A stretch of 64,000 bases of DNA, taken from positions 1,674,001-1,738,000 of the forward strand of contig JALJCS010000035.1 in the NCBI GenBank assembly GCA_023055355.1. Reading direction: 5' to 3'. The translations under genes and the position numbers were made by a program. This DNA comes from Agelaius tricolor (lineage: Eukaryota > Chordata > Aves > Passeriformes > Icteridae). The notes beneath the pieces were generated by a model. That model was not told where the DNA came from, searched no databases, and saw only the letters and a list, made by a program, of their open reading frames with translations. Below, one piece after another: positions 1 through 12,117 of the stretch (position 1 is its first letter; each line of letters starts with the position of its first letter).

Positions 1-2190
1 ACTGCGAATTAAAACGTTGCATATGCTCTGAGAGCAAGAAGAGATTGCACACAGAGCCTGCAGAAGCCTTCCTGAAAGACTTTAGCCTCGGCTGGTGGTC
101 CTGCAGCTTCGACACTGGATGTCTGGCTCACGCTCTCTATTTTTGAAAAACATTAATAATCATAATCCATATAAAACTGTCATATTGGTTCAACATGTAC
201 GTCACCAAAGCCCTGGCTAATTTATCAAAGATTTAGTGTTGGGTTGAACAAAGTCTCATTTTTGTAAGCAGATGCAGTTTGCTGGATTGTCCTGTCATCA
301 CCCTCTGTTCCCACTGGAAAGATGCATCGTATCAGCAACTTCAAGAAGTTCTAAAAAAAAAAAGTTCATTTTAAACCAGCAATGTAAACACTTATTGAAT
401 GCTCCATGCCAGTGATGAATTAAATAAAGAGTTTAGGGGCTCAAAGTGGGTGTGCAGCCCTGCAGCCAGCAGTGGGTGGGTCACCACAGTGGGACGGGGC
501 ATGGCACAGCAGTCACACCCTGGGAAGGACACCTCGAGGGAGCTGGAATGCTAAAGCAGATGTGGCAGATGGAACTGTCTGTTCAAGGATGCAGCCTGGG
601 TGCCTGCAGGGCTGTTGGCATGGGCAGTGGAAGCATGCCAGGCTTTGGCAGGAATCCCTGGGCTCAGGAGATGAGCAAAGGGCACAGCGAGGAGGAGGAT
701 GAGGAGCACGCAGAAGAATGGAAGGGCTGGGGGCAAGGGCTGGCTCTGCTTCGTGTTTGTGAGCCCTGGCTGCACACCCAGCCTGTCCCAGTGCTGCACT
801 GGGCACAGCTTTGTGGTCCCTGCAAAGGGAAAAAGCGACAAGGGCACCCCAGGACCTCCTTCCTGGGCAGTGCAGGCACCCCATGGGCACCCTGTGTGAG
901 AGGTGCCAGCAGGGAAACTCGGTGTGAGGCAGGACAGACGGACACGGGGCTGAGCTGCAGCTGCTGGGACAGGAAAAGCTGCAGCAGGTGGGGCTGCCAG
1001 CGAGGTGGGTGAGAAAGCAGATGGCAAATTCCCTGCTGGTGCAGGGTGGGGAGAGGGGTGTGAGGGTCCTGGCTCACAGTGTGGAGGAGATGGTATCATG
1101 TGCAATGCACTGCTCCTACTTCCTTATACAGTAAATTGGTAACTTTTTTGTATTAAATCAGATTTTATCACCGAATCAATCTTGCACTTTTCTATTCTCG
1201 TTCTCTACAAATGACCTTTTTTAGCTCTCCTCAGCTCTTTCCTGATGGGACTCATTAGGAGCTGGTGCTGATTCTTAGAGGCATTCACTTTCACTCAGCA
1301 TCTGGAGATTTTTCAGACAATGCTCTGTTGAAATGGTCCCTGCAGCTTTCCTGTGATGTGCTCAGTGTCACAGCCCCTCCTGGGCCATCTGCCTGCATCC
1401 CACAAACGTGTTTGGTGTAAGCTGAATCCTTCCCACCCATCCTTCTAGTGAGATGGGACTGAGATCTGCACAAGCACAACCTGAATTTGCAGAATTTTAA
1501 GAGTTTTTGTGATGTATTTTGACCACAAACCCTACATAAACCTTGGAGTAGAACAATGTGGTTAAAAAACCAACTCCTCCATCCTTAAAAACTCTCAACA
1601 TTTTGTACCTAACGTGGTTGAATTCTTCATAAAGCCTTTAGCTCTGGTGGGTGCTAATCCTAAGTTTGATGTCAGAGGTTTTGCACATACTTTGCAGGGT
1701 GTTTGTGCACTTCCTGGTGTAAAAGCTGACTGATGTTTGCTCTTTTCATTTGCTGCCTGTATCACATAATAAGCAGCCTCCTCTTGGTTGTGTGGAACTA
1801 TTCCTGTCATTTATTCCAGTTTTCTCAGCAAACCAGAGTCATGGAAAGGAAGACTGTTCTCATTCATGGATCTCTAACAGTCCAAGAGCTCTCTCGTGGG
1901 GGCTCCCCAGGGCTGTGTGTTCTCAAGACAAACTTTCTGCAAATATTCTGTGCCCATGGGTGGAAATTCCTCCAAAAAAGTAGCTGGGTGTCCAGCAGAC
2001 AAGGAGAATCAAGCAGGCAATAGGGAATCCTATGGTTTTCATATGCAAACTGTCAGTTATTAGTTGTTTGTGGCCTGATCACTTCACAAATCCCATCCTT
2101 CATTCATTCTGTTTCCCAGACTGCTTTAGGGAATCTGTCCTTACCCATTCCTCTTCTCTTCCAGAGCCCATTTGGCGTCTGCTCCTCTCC
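1..2190. other. Unique non-coding sequence
   Basis: No gene is recognised. Positions 1-445 are AT-richer single-copy DNA and could include a conserved element. Positions 446-1105 are GC-rich and open on both strands (188 aa on plus, 184 aa on minus). Those frames overlap each other and are low in domain-like content, so they are treated as chance. Positions 1130-2190 look like ordinary intronic or intergenic DNA. Confidence 0.6.
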
Positions 2191-2194
2191 CTGA

Positions 2195-2384
2195 CCCCCC
2201 AAAGTGGAGCAGCCAGAACCTGGCACGGTCCCTGCAGGCTCGGTGATGAATGGTGTGACCAAGCAGGAGCGCTCGGAGCACAGAACTGGCAATGAGGAGG
2301 AAAAGGCAGCCAAGGAGAAACCTGCCAGTGACCTGAGGGATGGCACCAAGCTCCAGCCCCCGCCCTTCGCCGAGCGCAAGAACG
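2195..2384 (+). CDS. Candidate internal coding exon, product unknown
   Basis: The frame opens after a TGA at 2192-2194 and runs without a stop to a consensus donor: GTGAGT begins at 2385, directly after AACG. A long pyrimidine tract (about 2140-2200) precedes possible acceptors. CAG at 2210-2212 and AAAG at 2201-2204 are the plausible ones, so the true 5' edge is uncertain. Exon length would be about 172-180 bp with a phase-1 donor. The peptide is hydrophilic and low-complexity, rich in E, K, P, G and R, and includes NGVTKQERSEHR and KLQPPPFAERKN. It reads like a disordered cytoplasmic or nuclear linker. CpG dinucleotides cluster in its last 40 bp, unlike its neighbours. I do not recognise the gene. 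LTR sequence begins within about 20-40 bp of the donor. It could be a chance open frame or a decayed exon. Confidence 0.4.
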
Positions 2385-2394
2385 GTGAGTTGAG

Positions 2395-2595
2395 ATCTGC
2401 GGCTGGAGGCAGCAAGAGTGAGCGTGGAGATGGGGTCTTTGCTGGGCTGGCATCTCTTGTTAAAGGAAACGAGGTTGTTGAGCTTTAAGAAGAGTGAGCC
2501 TGTTTATTAAGAAGTGAGAACAAGATGGGATCTGTGCTGGGCTGGCATCTCTTGTTAAAAAGAAACGAGACTGTCAACGGTGGCGGTAGCAGTTG
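2395..2595 (-). mobile_element. LTR 3'-end (R/U5-like) fragments, two tandem partial copies
   Basis: Two partial copies (about 2428-2475 and 2520-2575) share a block that reads CATCTCTTGTTAAA..GAAACGAG on plus. It matches the block at 3153-3198 that belongs to the LTR at 3135-3800. Between them, CCTGTTTATTAAG near 2499 is a reverse-complement AATAAA region. The order implies a rearranged or nested set of LTR ends on the minus strand. Confidence 0.55.
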
Positions 2596-2599
2596 TGGG

Positions 2600-3130
2600 T
2601 TTTTCTGGGTCTGGATTGAAGGTACTTGAGACAGTAATTCATGTTGGGACTCAGGTGTTTATTATTTCTTATCAGTGAAACATTCTCATTACTGTGAGTT
2701 CTGCAGCTTTTCATTAGAAGGCACAAAATGGCCAACAATCTCTGGTTACAAGGTCTTTTAAGACTAAACTATCCAATTAAGAACTGACACCTGGATTATT
2801 TTCCCTTTTAACCCAATAACTGGCCCCAAAGAGCCCCCACTGGGGACTTTTCTGCCCAATTACAAAATGCCACCCAAACCCATTAAGAAACTCAGGACAA
2901 CATCCTGTGCCCTCCATCTTGCTTCCATCCACAACACACTAAAAATCCCAAAACCTCAATTTCTCACCAAGTGATTCACCCACACTGCTCTCTATAATCC
3001 ATTTCACACTTTTGTGTAAACTTTCTCCATGAATGAGGGTCAAAGTCAGTGCTCCCCTGGGGGTCAGGGCACCCCAGAGCAGACAGAGAAATATTCCCAG
3101 TGCTCTGGGTTTCCACTGTCTACCTTTAAA
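2600..3130 (-). mobile_element. Solo LTR, ERVL-like, minus strand
   Basis: GTGTTTATTATTTCTTATC near 2657 is a reversed AATAAA region. CCTCCATCTTG and the following block, through a stretch rich in GGGGTCAGGG and CTCTGGG, can be matched segment by segment to the inner LTR at about 19936-20585. Edges are approximate and no clean target duplication was found. It separates two sets of a different LTR family (2395-2595 and 3135-3800), suggesting it inserted between them. Confidence 0.55.
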
Positions 3131-3134
3131 CAGG

Positions 3135-3800
3135 GTGAAGAACTGAGAACAAGATGGGATCTGTGCTGGGTTATCATCTCTTGTTAAAAAGAAACGAGTC
3201 TGTCAGCCGTTAAAAAGGGTGAGCCTGTTTATTAAGAACTGAGAACAACTGGAAGCAGAGCCTTAAGCCAAGCTTAAGACCCACGTGACAAATCAGAAAA
3301 AAATAACTGTACTACACAGAGTGCTTCCCTGGGCACTGAGTTCTGCTGAAGGACCCACATGCTGGGCTCCCGGGGGTTTTAAAGCCTCTGGAGGTGCTGG
3401 ATTGGTGCATTTTTCAATTCTTATGCTGATTTGTCTCTTTTCTGGCCACTGGTTGGTCCATGCTGGGGTTCAATCCTGACCAATCATTCTGGAATACTTC
3501 AATCCTACTGGTTGGCTCGTTGTCCAATCACAGTTCAAGTTGCCGTCATCACTTCTAGAAAGTTCCCTCCATTAAACCCCGCCCCCCCAGTGGCCACACC
3601 CACAGTGCAGTACATTTAGCATAACTCATTACCTCGTAACTTATTACATTAATTATACATAACAATTCATTGTATAAATTAACAAGCCAGATCAACTCCT
3701 CATATTGATTATATTTACAATTCATAACCCCACCTACAAAAGCTAACGTGTTTATAACAACTCTGACATGTGCTGGGGGTTGGTTCTCTGCTGGTTTTAG
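3135..3800 (-). mobile_element. Solo LTR, minus strand
   Basis: Read on minus, it has an AT-rich 5' part, CCAAT-type motifs (ATTGG several times between 3400 and 3540), a GGGGCGGGG box near 3580-3590, and then AATAAA (TTTATT on plus near 3229) followed by the same 3' block as 2395-2595. This order fits U3-R-U5. The edges are not exact. Confidence 0.55.
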
Positions 3801-5348
3801 TGTGGTGCTTGTGAGGGTGTTTGCCATGGGTATTTTGCCATCAGATGGCACAAATTTAAGATTTTATGGAAGTGGGGCCTGATCTCAGTATTTCTGGGAC
3901 AGACTTAAATGCTGTTGTCACCTCTGAGGGGTGTTCTTTGTGATCCAAGTGTTTGGTGTGATTTTGGCTGAAATGTGGGATTTCAGCCTCTTAGGAAGAG
4001 ACTGATCCGCTGCTCTGATCACACCAATGGAATTTCTGGGTGGTGTAAGTGAGCAGTGGAGACAAAATGGGAAGGGTATTTGGTTTGCCAAGGCCCCAAT
4101 AGACTGCTGTGCTCTCACCAAGTCCTGGATGCTCCAAAAAACCTTCTCTTCACCAAAATTGCTTCAGATTCATGTGACAGAGAGTAGAATTTGGCCCAGC
4201 CAAATGCAAGGATCATTTGTGGGTCACAGGTCCCCATGGCAGATCCTGCTTTGAGTTTCAGTGGAGATCTGTTGGTAGAAAGCTGATGGACAGAAAAACC
4301 CCAAAATGAGCCTATGCAAAGCATGCTCAGCCTGAGGAGTTGTTTGCCATTTCTTTCAGGCAACTGTATAATATATGAAATGAAGAAAATTCCTTTTGTG
4401 CACTCTAAAGCTTTCAACATTAAGTCCTCAAAACATCATGCAGTGTGAAAGTGCAGCCCAAAGGCACTATTTTTGCTTTGTGTCTTTGATTGTTTGCATT
4501 ATTGTACGGGACCCAATTTTTCTCAATCGCTATAAATCAGAAATAATCCAAATGATGTCATCATGGCAATGTACTGGTGTCAGGCTGGAGTAAAACACAG
4601 GGAGTCAGACTCAGTCACACCAGAGGACTCCTCTTCCCTACAGCCCCAGATATCAAAGTGTCCCTAAGATAATGCAGTGACAACTTGTAAAGAGCCAAAC
4701 TTTTCAGTGACACTAAAGAAAATTGTATTTTCTCTGTAGCTTTCACATCTTTATTTTTGGTATCCATTTTCCACACGGTTTTTGTTATGGGAAGGAAAAG
4801 AAACATCTCTGGGTGCCCACAGGCTCCCAGCACAACCTGCAGACGTGCCAGCACAGCAGTGCCATGTCACAGGCTTGGTGGCCACCAGGACATGGTGCAG
4901 CCCCTCACCACTGGGCTGTTTGCCCTGTCTGAGTGAGAAGAGCCCCCCACAGTCTGGGCACCCCTCCAGGGCTTTGCTCTGCTGCCTTTCCCTGCCTTGA
5001 GCACGCTCAGCCAGCCCAGGGCTGGGCTCTCGTTGCCATCCCCACGTGGGAACAGCCGGCTGCCTTCATGTCACATCATCCCGGGGGCTGGCACGCCTGC
5101 CGAGTGTCACACACGTCCTGTGGCACCCGGGCCTGCCTTTGATGTCACATTCCGTGCTGTGACAGCTCCCGCAGGGCCGGTGGAGCAGCCTGATGGGCTG
5201 GGGGTGAGGAGGGAAGGGGACATCCCCCGGCTGCCCTCCACAGAGCCCTGCAGCAGATTTGTCCCTGCCAAGGCCAGAGCCTTCCTGTCCCCCATCAGTG
5301 CCACTGTGGGGGTGTCACAAGGACCTTTACCCATCCCTTGGTGAGGGC
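3801..5348. other. Unique non-coding sequence
   Basis: Nothing recognised. Positions 3850-4780 are AT-rich single-copy DNA. Positions 4780-5345 are GC-rich, with short open frames on both strands that show no domain signature. Confidence 0.6.
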
Positions 5349-5376
5349 TTGTCACTGTTAGGTTGTCACTGTTAGG
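5349..5376. repeat. 14-bp direct tandem duplication
   Basis: TTGTCACTGTTAGG occurs twice head to tail (5349-5362 and 5363-5376) at the edge of the following LTR. Confidence 0.85.
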
Positions 5377-5870
5377 TCAGATGTGACATACACACGTGTT
5401 TGGGGTCCAAGAAGAAAAAAGTTTATTTATTCTGCGTGTTCTCCAGCTTATATACTCTTAACAAAGTGTGATTTTAAGTCATGAATTACATCACAATAAC
5501 TTATTGCATCACAATTACATATGCTAATTTATTATATTCATTGGTGCAAAGTAATTAGCGCCAATATAATTGGCAAAAGTTTTACAGAAATTTTAAAAAG
5601 GCACATATAAAGGCACATATGCACATCTACTTATGTATGTAGTTTAGCTTAGAAAAGGCATATAATATATATGATATAAAGGCACATATACACATCAACT
5701 TATGCACCTAGTTTAGCTTACAAAAATTTTCTTGTATCTTTTCTAATCTCTTTCCGTGCTGACGGCCTTGTCCTCTTCCTTGCCCTGGGTACACCCGAAA
5801 ATCATCAATTGTTATTTCTTCCATTGACTCAGCTCTGCTTGCAGGCCAGCTGTGAAGCCCTTCTATAGGG
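5377..5870 (-). mobile_element. Solo LTR, minus strand
   Basis: On minus the sequence shows an AT-rich U3, a TATA-like motif (GTATATAAG, reverse of plus 5449-5457 area) and then AATAAATAAAC (plus near 5420), about 30 bp apart as in a compact LTR promoter and poly(A) site. An internal duplication of a segment with AAGGCACATAT and TAGTTTAGCTTA occurs between 5610 and 5730. Ends are approximate. Confidence 0.6.
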
Positions 5871-7320
5871 GGTCAGTAGCTGGGAGTGATTTGGGTTAAA
5901 CACCAAGGCATCAGCGTCTCCTCCTCAGAGCCCACCCTGCTGAAGGGCACCCCCACCTTCATCCCACACAGCGAGGGGACAGCAGGGACCCCCACCCACC
6001 ATGATGCCACGGGGGGACACAGTGCCTGGGAGTGACTTGGGTGAAAGGGAAGAGGTTCCCATCTGTTGTCCTTAGGAATCTTCCAGGGCAGGGTAAGGAG
6101 AAGCAAGTGCAAGGGGTGTCACCCCCCATCCTCCTCCTGCCCTGGGGCATCCCACCTCTCAAGGGTTCAGGTGTGCATAGCTCAGCCAGGCAGGACCTTC
6201 CCTTTGTTCCCTGCTCTTTCCACTCCTGGGCTGGTGCTCTGTGCTGGTTCAGTGGCCACCAGACAGACAGACAGACAGACAGACAGACATCCATCTGTCA
6301 GGGGCACAGCTCCTCAGTGAGGACCAGCTCCTGCCCAAGCCTGAACTTTCAAACCACCGTCTTTATTTGACTTAACTTTGATTTAATAAAAACAGTCTAG
6401 CTAGAATATTTTTAAATAGGAAAATAGTCTTTTTAACTCTAGTATTATTCAAAAATGGCAGAGGGGATTTCATTTAAATTTGTAAAAATAAATCACCTTT
6501 GAGCAAGCAGAAAGCCCATTTGGCAGGGCCTACAAAATCCCAGGACTGTGTGCCTAAGTCCTGGAAAATGGGGATTGTTTCCTCTATGACAAGCAGGAAT
6601 TCTGACCTCTGCCTGCCCAGTGTACCCCCAGGCCCAGGCCAGGGTAATTTCTTCAGCTGGTAGCAGCTTTCATGCCATGCCACTTCACCCCAACTAACCT
6701 CACTCCATCCCAGCCCACCCCCTGCCATGCCATTGTGCTGCTCACCTGTTCTTCACCTGGGGAAGCAGCAGAACATTTCTCTTGTTTTGCATCAGGACTG
6801 TCTTTACCTTGTCTTTACCATCATTCCCTGATGATGATTTCCCTGCACAGTGAGGGTGCAGGCTCTGTGTGTGGCTTTGGCCAATCCCTCCCTGTGCCAA
6901 TCTGGCCAGCTGGATTTCAGGAACAATTTTGTGTATCAAACATTTGCAGACACAAGGAAAGGGGCCACAGGACATGCAGGGGCTCTGTGAAGCAGCTCCT
7001 CCAGAAGTGTCTCAGTGTTGTGCTCAAAGGGAAGAGTGAGGTGTCCTTTGGTACAGCCCAGAGACAGCAAAATCCCTCATTCCCTGTCCTGAGACTCTGA
7101 GACTGAGATGGATTTCACTCATGGAGCGATGGAAGTGTGAGACATCCTGTCTGACCTGATGAGGTTTCTCTCCCTCAGACACTGCTCACTATGAGCTCAG
7201 CCCACCCTGGAGGGCTCCATTTCTCTGTAGTGATTCTTAAATGCCCAGCTTAAGTTTAAATGCCCAGCTCTGACCCAGGCAACCTTTAAAGAAAAGATTG
7301 ATTTCACTTATTTGCCTCCC
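5871..7320. other. Unique non-coding sequence with a CAGA microsatellite
   Basis: (CAGA)n lies at 6260-6289, about seven and a half units. The remainder is single-copy. Positions 6360-6480 are distinctly AT-rich. No exon with good splice sites was found. Confidence 0.6.
6260..6289. repeat. (CAGA)n microsatellite
   Basis: A pure tetranucleotide run of about 30 bp. Confidence 0.95.
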
Positions 7321-7325
7321 CCCAT

Positions 7326-7500
7326 GTGGCTCCAGGTCTGGGTCCCAGTCTGGCTGCAGGTGAAGGTTTTGGGTCCCAGTTTGGGTGCAGGTGAAGGCTC
7401 TGGGTGCCAGCTCTGGCTGCAGGTGAAGGTTTTGGGTCCCAGTTTGGGTGCAGGTGAAGGTTTTGGGTCCCAGCTCTGGCTGCAGGTGAAGGCTCTGGGT
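7326..7500. repeat. 31/32-bp minisatellite with alternating units
   Basis: The start points of CAGGTGAAGG are 7357, 7388, 7420, 7451 and 7483, so units of 31 and 32 bp alternate. One unit type contains TTTTGGGTCCCAGTTTGGGT and the other CTCTGGGT..CAGCTCTGGC, giving a 63-bp higher-order unit. Because 63 is divisible by 3, frames stay open through it on both strands (100 and 123 aa), which explains those frames without a gene. Confidence 0.9.
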
Positions 7501-9330
7501 CATGAGCTGCCTACTGCAGGTGGGAGCCATGAAGGGCTCCCCTGTGCCTGCTCCACTCCAGTAGTGGGTTTGCAAACTGCTCATAATGTTTCCACACAGG
7601 TTTGCCATTGCTGATTTTGGAGAATAATGCAGTTAAACTCTTCAGTTTATTTGTGTAGTGAAACAGACCTTCTGACCACCAGCCCCTTTAGCCCACTGCA
7701 ACAAAGGGGAGGATTTTCCAGTGCCCATCTGGTTTGTGTTTAATGTAATGTGCAGAAAGGTTGCACATTTTCAGGGCCTGTGTTCATAAGTAGTAGATTG
7801 TACAACAGTTTATTACACAAATGGAGCTTTATATTGCTGGGCTTTGTTGAGCTGCCAGTTGGGATAAAAAAAGAAGTAACGTGCTTCATAGAGCCTATCA
7901 AGGAAAATTAGAAAGCATTAAATTCTGCTCAGACTATCCATCACTGGTGAGCTCCTAATCAAATCCAGAGGGGCTGGTGGGAGGTCAAGACTTGCTTGTT
8001 CTTGGTGTTTCTGAATCAATAACTGCTATGAAAGACATGTAAGTGAAACCAAAAGAAGAGAGAGAGAGATGTGTGACCTAGAAGTCAACACAAGATCACA
8101 GTGCAGAGGCCAGAAGAGACCAGATCCCTCCAGGTTTTGAGGAGAAAACCCCACGGTCTCAACTCAGTTCTTGTGGTGAGCATGTGTTTTAGTTTAATTC
8201 TATATTGGAATGGTTATTAAATTACTATCTAGTCCCAGGCAAAATCTAGCCCTTGTTCCACATAGCCAGGTAAGAGGTGTATCTACAGGAAGATTTTTCA
8301 AATGGGCTTTGGATCCAAATCAAATAAATATTGCAAACCCTGTATTGAACCCAGGTGATACCTAATCCACAGTGAAACATCAGCCTGCAGCCTCGGACTG
8401 CACAGCCCAGCTTTAATGCCACTTAAACCAGAATGTAAGAACTGAAGGAATTCCAGGAATCCAATGATATAAACTGTATTTTTAGAGCCGTGAGTGACTT
8501 GTGAGAGTGAAACAGTGCAGTGACTAAAGATAGCCCAAGCAAGGTTTTCCATGATTTATCACAGGAACGCTCACAGTAAGTTAAAGTCACTGAATGTTGT
8601 GATAGCAGCACCTACAAGCTGGCATGTTTTCAAGACAAGTCATTCATAACATATTTGTCACAGAGGAAAATTTCCATAACAGAGCTCTGAGTTGTGTCTC
8701 ACTTGCACAAGCACCACACACATCACTTTCCTATTAAGACACCAAGAGGTCTGTTTGTTTCCAAGGATCTATTTTTCTCTTTTAGCCAGCTGGAGGGAAG
8801 AACCCCACTTGCCTGCATGCCTCCAAGCTCTCCCAAGCTTTCAGTCTGGCTGAGCAATCAAAGCAGTGGTGGCAGAGGACAAAGACTCTCCCTTGGGCTC
8901 ACTTGTGGCCCCACTCCATTCCCTGTTGGCCATCTGGAGTTTAGGTATCATTTCCTAGGAATTCATTGTCAAATCCATCATTGTTCCTCGGGGGGTCCGT
9001 GCTCCTTTGTGCACCAAGGGGTTGGGTAGGACCTTCCTTTGCTGAGCAAAATGTCTGCAGGGGTTATTTTAAGGATGAAGTCATGGCAAACATTTCCTGA
9101 CACCTCCTGATCGGCGTTGCTCTTGGCTCCTGGCCCTTGCTAGCTGCAGTTTGCAGGATAAAGGAACTGCCTTGTCAGGGGGGCTACACTACAGAACTGT
9201 TTTCTACCGGTTTCTGACACACCAGGATGTGTTCAGACAGAAACGGCAGAGAACCTGCAGAGATCTCCTCTCATGGACAGATTGGTCTTTGCCTCACGGG
9301 TAGCCTGACAGTCACCTGAAATCTCATTTT
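7501..9330. other. Unique non-coding sequence
   Basis: Single-copy DNA. Positions 7600-8700 are AT-richer. No recognised gene or element. Confidence 0.6.
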
Positions 9331-9545
9331 CATGGAATCACAGAATGCTTTGGGTTGGAAGAGACCTTAAAGCTCATCCAGTTCCAGCCCCTGCCATGGC
9401 AGGGACACCTCCCACTGTCCCAGGCTGCCCCCAGCCCTGTCCAACCCCACCTTGGACACTTCCAGGGACCCAGGGGCAGCCACAGCTGCTCGGGGCACCT
9501 GTGCCAGGGCCTGCCCACCCTCACAGGGAGGGATTTTCTCATGTG
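9331..9545 (-). mobile_element. CR1 LINE 3' tail, 5'-truncated
   Basis: On plus it begins CATGGAATCACAGAATG, the complement of the CR1 3' terminal motif. It continues with TGGGTTGGAAGAGACC and AAGCTCATCCAGTTCCA, the diagnostic complementary-strand CR1 tail. The element therefore lies on minus and is 5'-truncated near 9545. Only untranslated tail is present, with no reverse transcriptase. Confidence 0.93.
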
Positions 9546-12115
9546 TCAAGCCCCAAATTCAGCTTCCAGCACAGAAGGCACTGGCTGTGTGGGCTCCCCA
9601 GGCAGGGTCACATTCTCTGCTGGATGGGGACATCACCTGCAGGGTGAGGAGGGTACCCAGGACACTGGGTCAGGTCCTCTCTCCCCATCCCTTGACTGGT
9701 TCTGGTAACCCCCAGGTCTGTCCTCAAGCCCAAGGGTGTGCCCAGCTCTGTAATCACCTCCCATGGAGGGACATGTGTGAGTCACTCCCATTTCTTTTTC
9801 AGGCATGTTTTGAGATGCTTCTAAAGCTAATTTCCACCTCATTATGAGTCTAAGCTGCTGCCCAGTGTCTTCTTTCAGAAATCCAATAGAGACAGGGATA
9901 ATTGTCTGCCATGATCCTTCTGGTTCCATCTCCATGTGCTTTCAAGCAGGTCCTACAACACCTCCACAAGTGACCCCATCCTGCTGCCTGCTGCAGCCTG
10001 GGCAGAGTGAGCAGCACAGGGCTACCATTGTCTGCTCTGAGCTTGTTCCTGGGCTGGGGCTGAGCCCCACTGCTCCAGAGCATTGCTCAGCACCCAGCAG
10101 GACTGAACCCCCAGGCTGGGCGTGCTCCCCATCCAGCCCTAGCACTCTTTACCCAGGCTCTGCTGCTGTCCTTCCCTTGTAACCATGCCTGTGGTTAAAT
10201 GGAGTGTGTCAGTGATTATAGGATTTCCTCTCCCTGCTGCACTGGGGAAAGAGCGCTCGTAGCTCTGCGCACAGTTTGAGTTTTTATTTCATCTTGTTTA
10301 TATTTGTGGTTATTTCTGTGTTGCTTCAATGATTTGCACATTCTTGAGGCCCTTGCTCAGAGCACCTGCAGTCAGGTTGTGCCCAGCATTTTCCTCTCTT
10401 TTACAGCTGATTTTCAGAGGTGGCTAGTGAAGGGTGAAGTTCAATCCAGGACACAGTCCTTAATTCATGATTGAGCCTGATGAAGGGCATGTGAGTGATA
10501 TCTGGACACGTGAAACTTGGGGCTGAAACTGTGATCTGTGCCATGAAACCTGATAGCCCTGAAATGATAAAAAGAAAACATCCTCTTGGAAGAATAACAA
10601 CATGTTATCTCCATGAGCATTTAACCTGCAGGGCTTGGGAGCACGTTAGGCTCATTGGCACCAGAAAACCAGGAGGATTCTAGAAAGAAGTTCCAGATAT
10701 AATGGAAGTCCATATATAATGGGAATATATATGGGATCCCATTATAATCCTATAGAATCCCATATCTAATGGGATTATCCACCACATCACAGTGAGGAAG
10801 GCTGCATGTATCCAAGCAGAGATTCCAACAGGGAAAGACACCTATTGCAGGAACCCCCTAGGTAAGATAGCCCCATGGAAAAATGGACTAAGAAATGAAA
10901 CTTTAATAGCTCTTCAGGGTAATTTGTCTCTTAGGCCAGTTTTTCTGGGGACTTTTTGCAATCTCCAGCACTTTCAGGAGGGATGTACTTATTCCTTCAA
11001 AAGATGCTTTCTCATATGAAAGAAAATTACACCTTTATGCAGAAACATCTAGGAGCATGGCCCATGGTTCATGCTCAGCTGCCTCAGCGCTCTCAGGTGG
11101 TGAGCAGCAAGGCCAGAGGGGTGACAGAAACACAAAGTTTCAGAGACACAAAGTACTGGAGGTTTCATTTCAATGCCAAGGCAGCCTTGCTCCACACCAG
11201 CAGGTTACACCCAGTTATCACTGATAGCCTTTAAAGCTCTGCTCTGGTAGGGTTGGGAAGAGGGGAAGGGTGATGATTTGACACAGCATTTAGCTGGGTA
11301 TCTCCAAGCTGTAAAGATTGGGAACACTGAAGGGATGATCATAAATGGAGCCTTCTGTTGTTGAACAGAACGAGCCTATGAACAGACTGGAACACAAGAT
11401 GTTTCCAGTTAGTGCACCATCTGGGTTAGATCTGCCCATTCACAAAGAGGAAACATGTTTTCACTCTGAAAATGAGACTCTTTAAATGAGGAGGCAAGGA
11501 GGGAAGCGAGGATGTAAGATGTGTGTGCGTGTCTGTGTGTGCAAATATCTGTGAGTGCCCTGCACCCCTGGCAGAGCAACCATGTGGCACCACATGAGTC
11601 CTCAAGACATTCTCCAAGCTCTTCTTTTAACTCATCTCATGGAAATTGTCATCAATGCCTGGGGCAAAGCGCCTGGGGAGCACCTCTGCCGTGGGAAGGG
11701 AGAGTGGACCGGGACCAGAGGATCCTCGTGTGTGCCAGGCTCGGGTTCCGGGTCAGGTTTTGCTTCCCCAGGAGCTGGGAGGGCCCTGGCACAGGGCTCC
11801 AGGTCCTGGAGGAGCCATTTCCACCCTCCATGGTGAGCCAGGAGCCGGGGAGCTGGGGCTGGCCTCTGCCTCGTGCACAGGGGATGGAGCCGTGGTTTGT
11901 GCGCCCTTCCAGCACAGTGCTGGGCTCACGGGCAAAACCCAGAGAAGTTTCAGCAGTCAGGGTGGGATCCTGACTGCTCTGGGGCTGGGAGGAGACAGGG
12001 CAGGACCCCATGATCCATCCCACTGCTTGGTCCATGCTGGTGTGTGCTGGCAGGGCAGCCAGAGCCACTGACCTCAGGGGGAGAGAGGAGAGCCTGGGAG
12101 GTGAGCCTGCACCCA
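9546..12115. other. Unique non-coding sequence with a palindrome cluster
   Basis: Single-copy DNA. The palindrome cluster at 10715-10776 is listed separately. The GC-rich part at 11640-12070 carries several overlapping open frames on both strands (up to 150 aa) without any domain signature or splice support. Confidence 0.6.
10715..10776. repeat. Cluster of short inverted repeats
   Basis: TATAATGGGA (10715-10724) pairs perfectly with TCCCATTATA (10737-10746). AATCCCAT (10756-10763) pairs with ATGGGATT (10769-10776). GGGATCCC lies inside the first spacer. All share the CCCATTA core, so this is a decayed mirror-and-palindrome microsatellite or a small hairpin-forming element. Confidence 0.75.
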
Positions 12116-12117
12116 GG

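Noticed and set aside
446..1105. 188-aa plus and 184-aa minus frames
   Set aside because: Mutually overlapping frames in GC-rich DNA with no domain or splice evidence.
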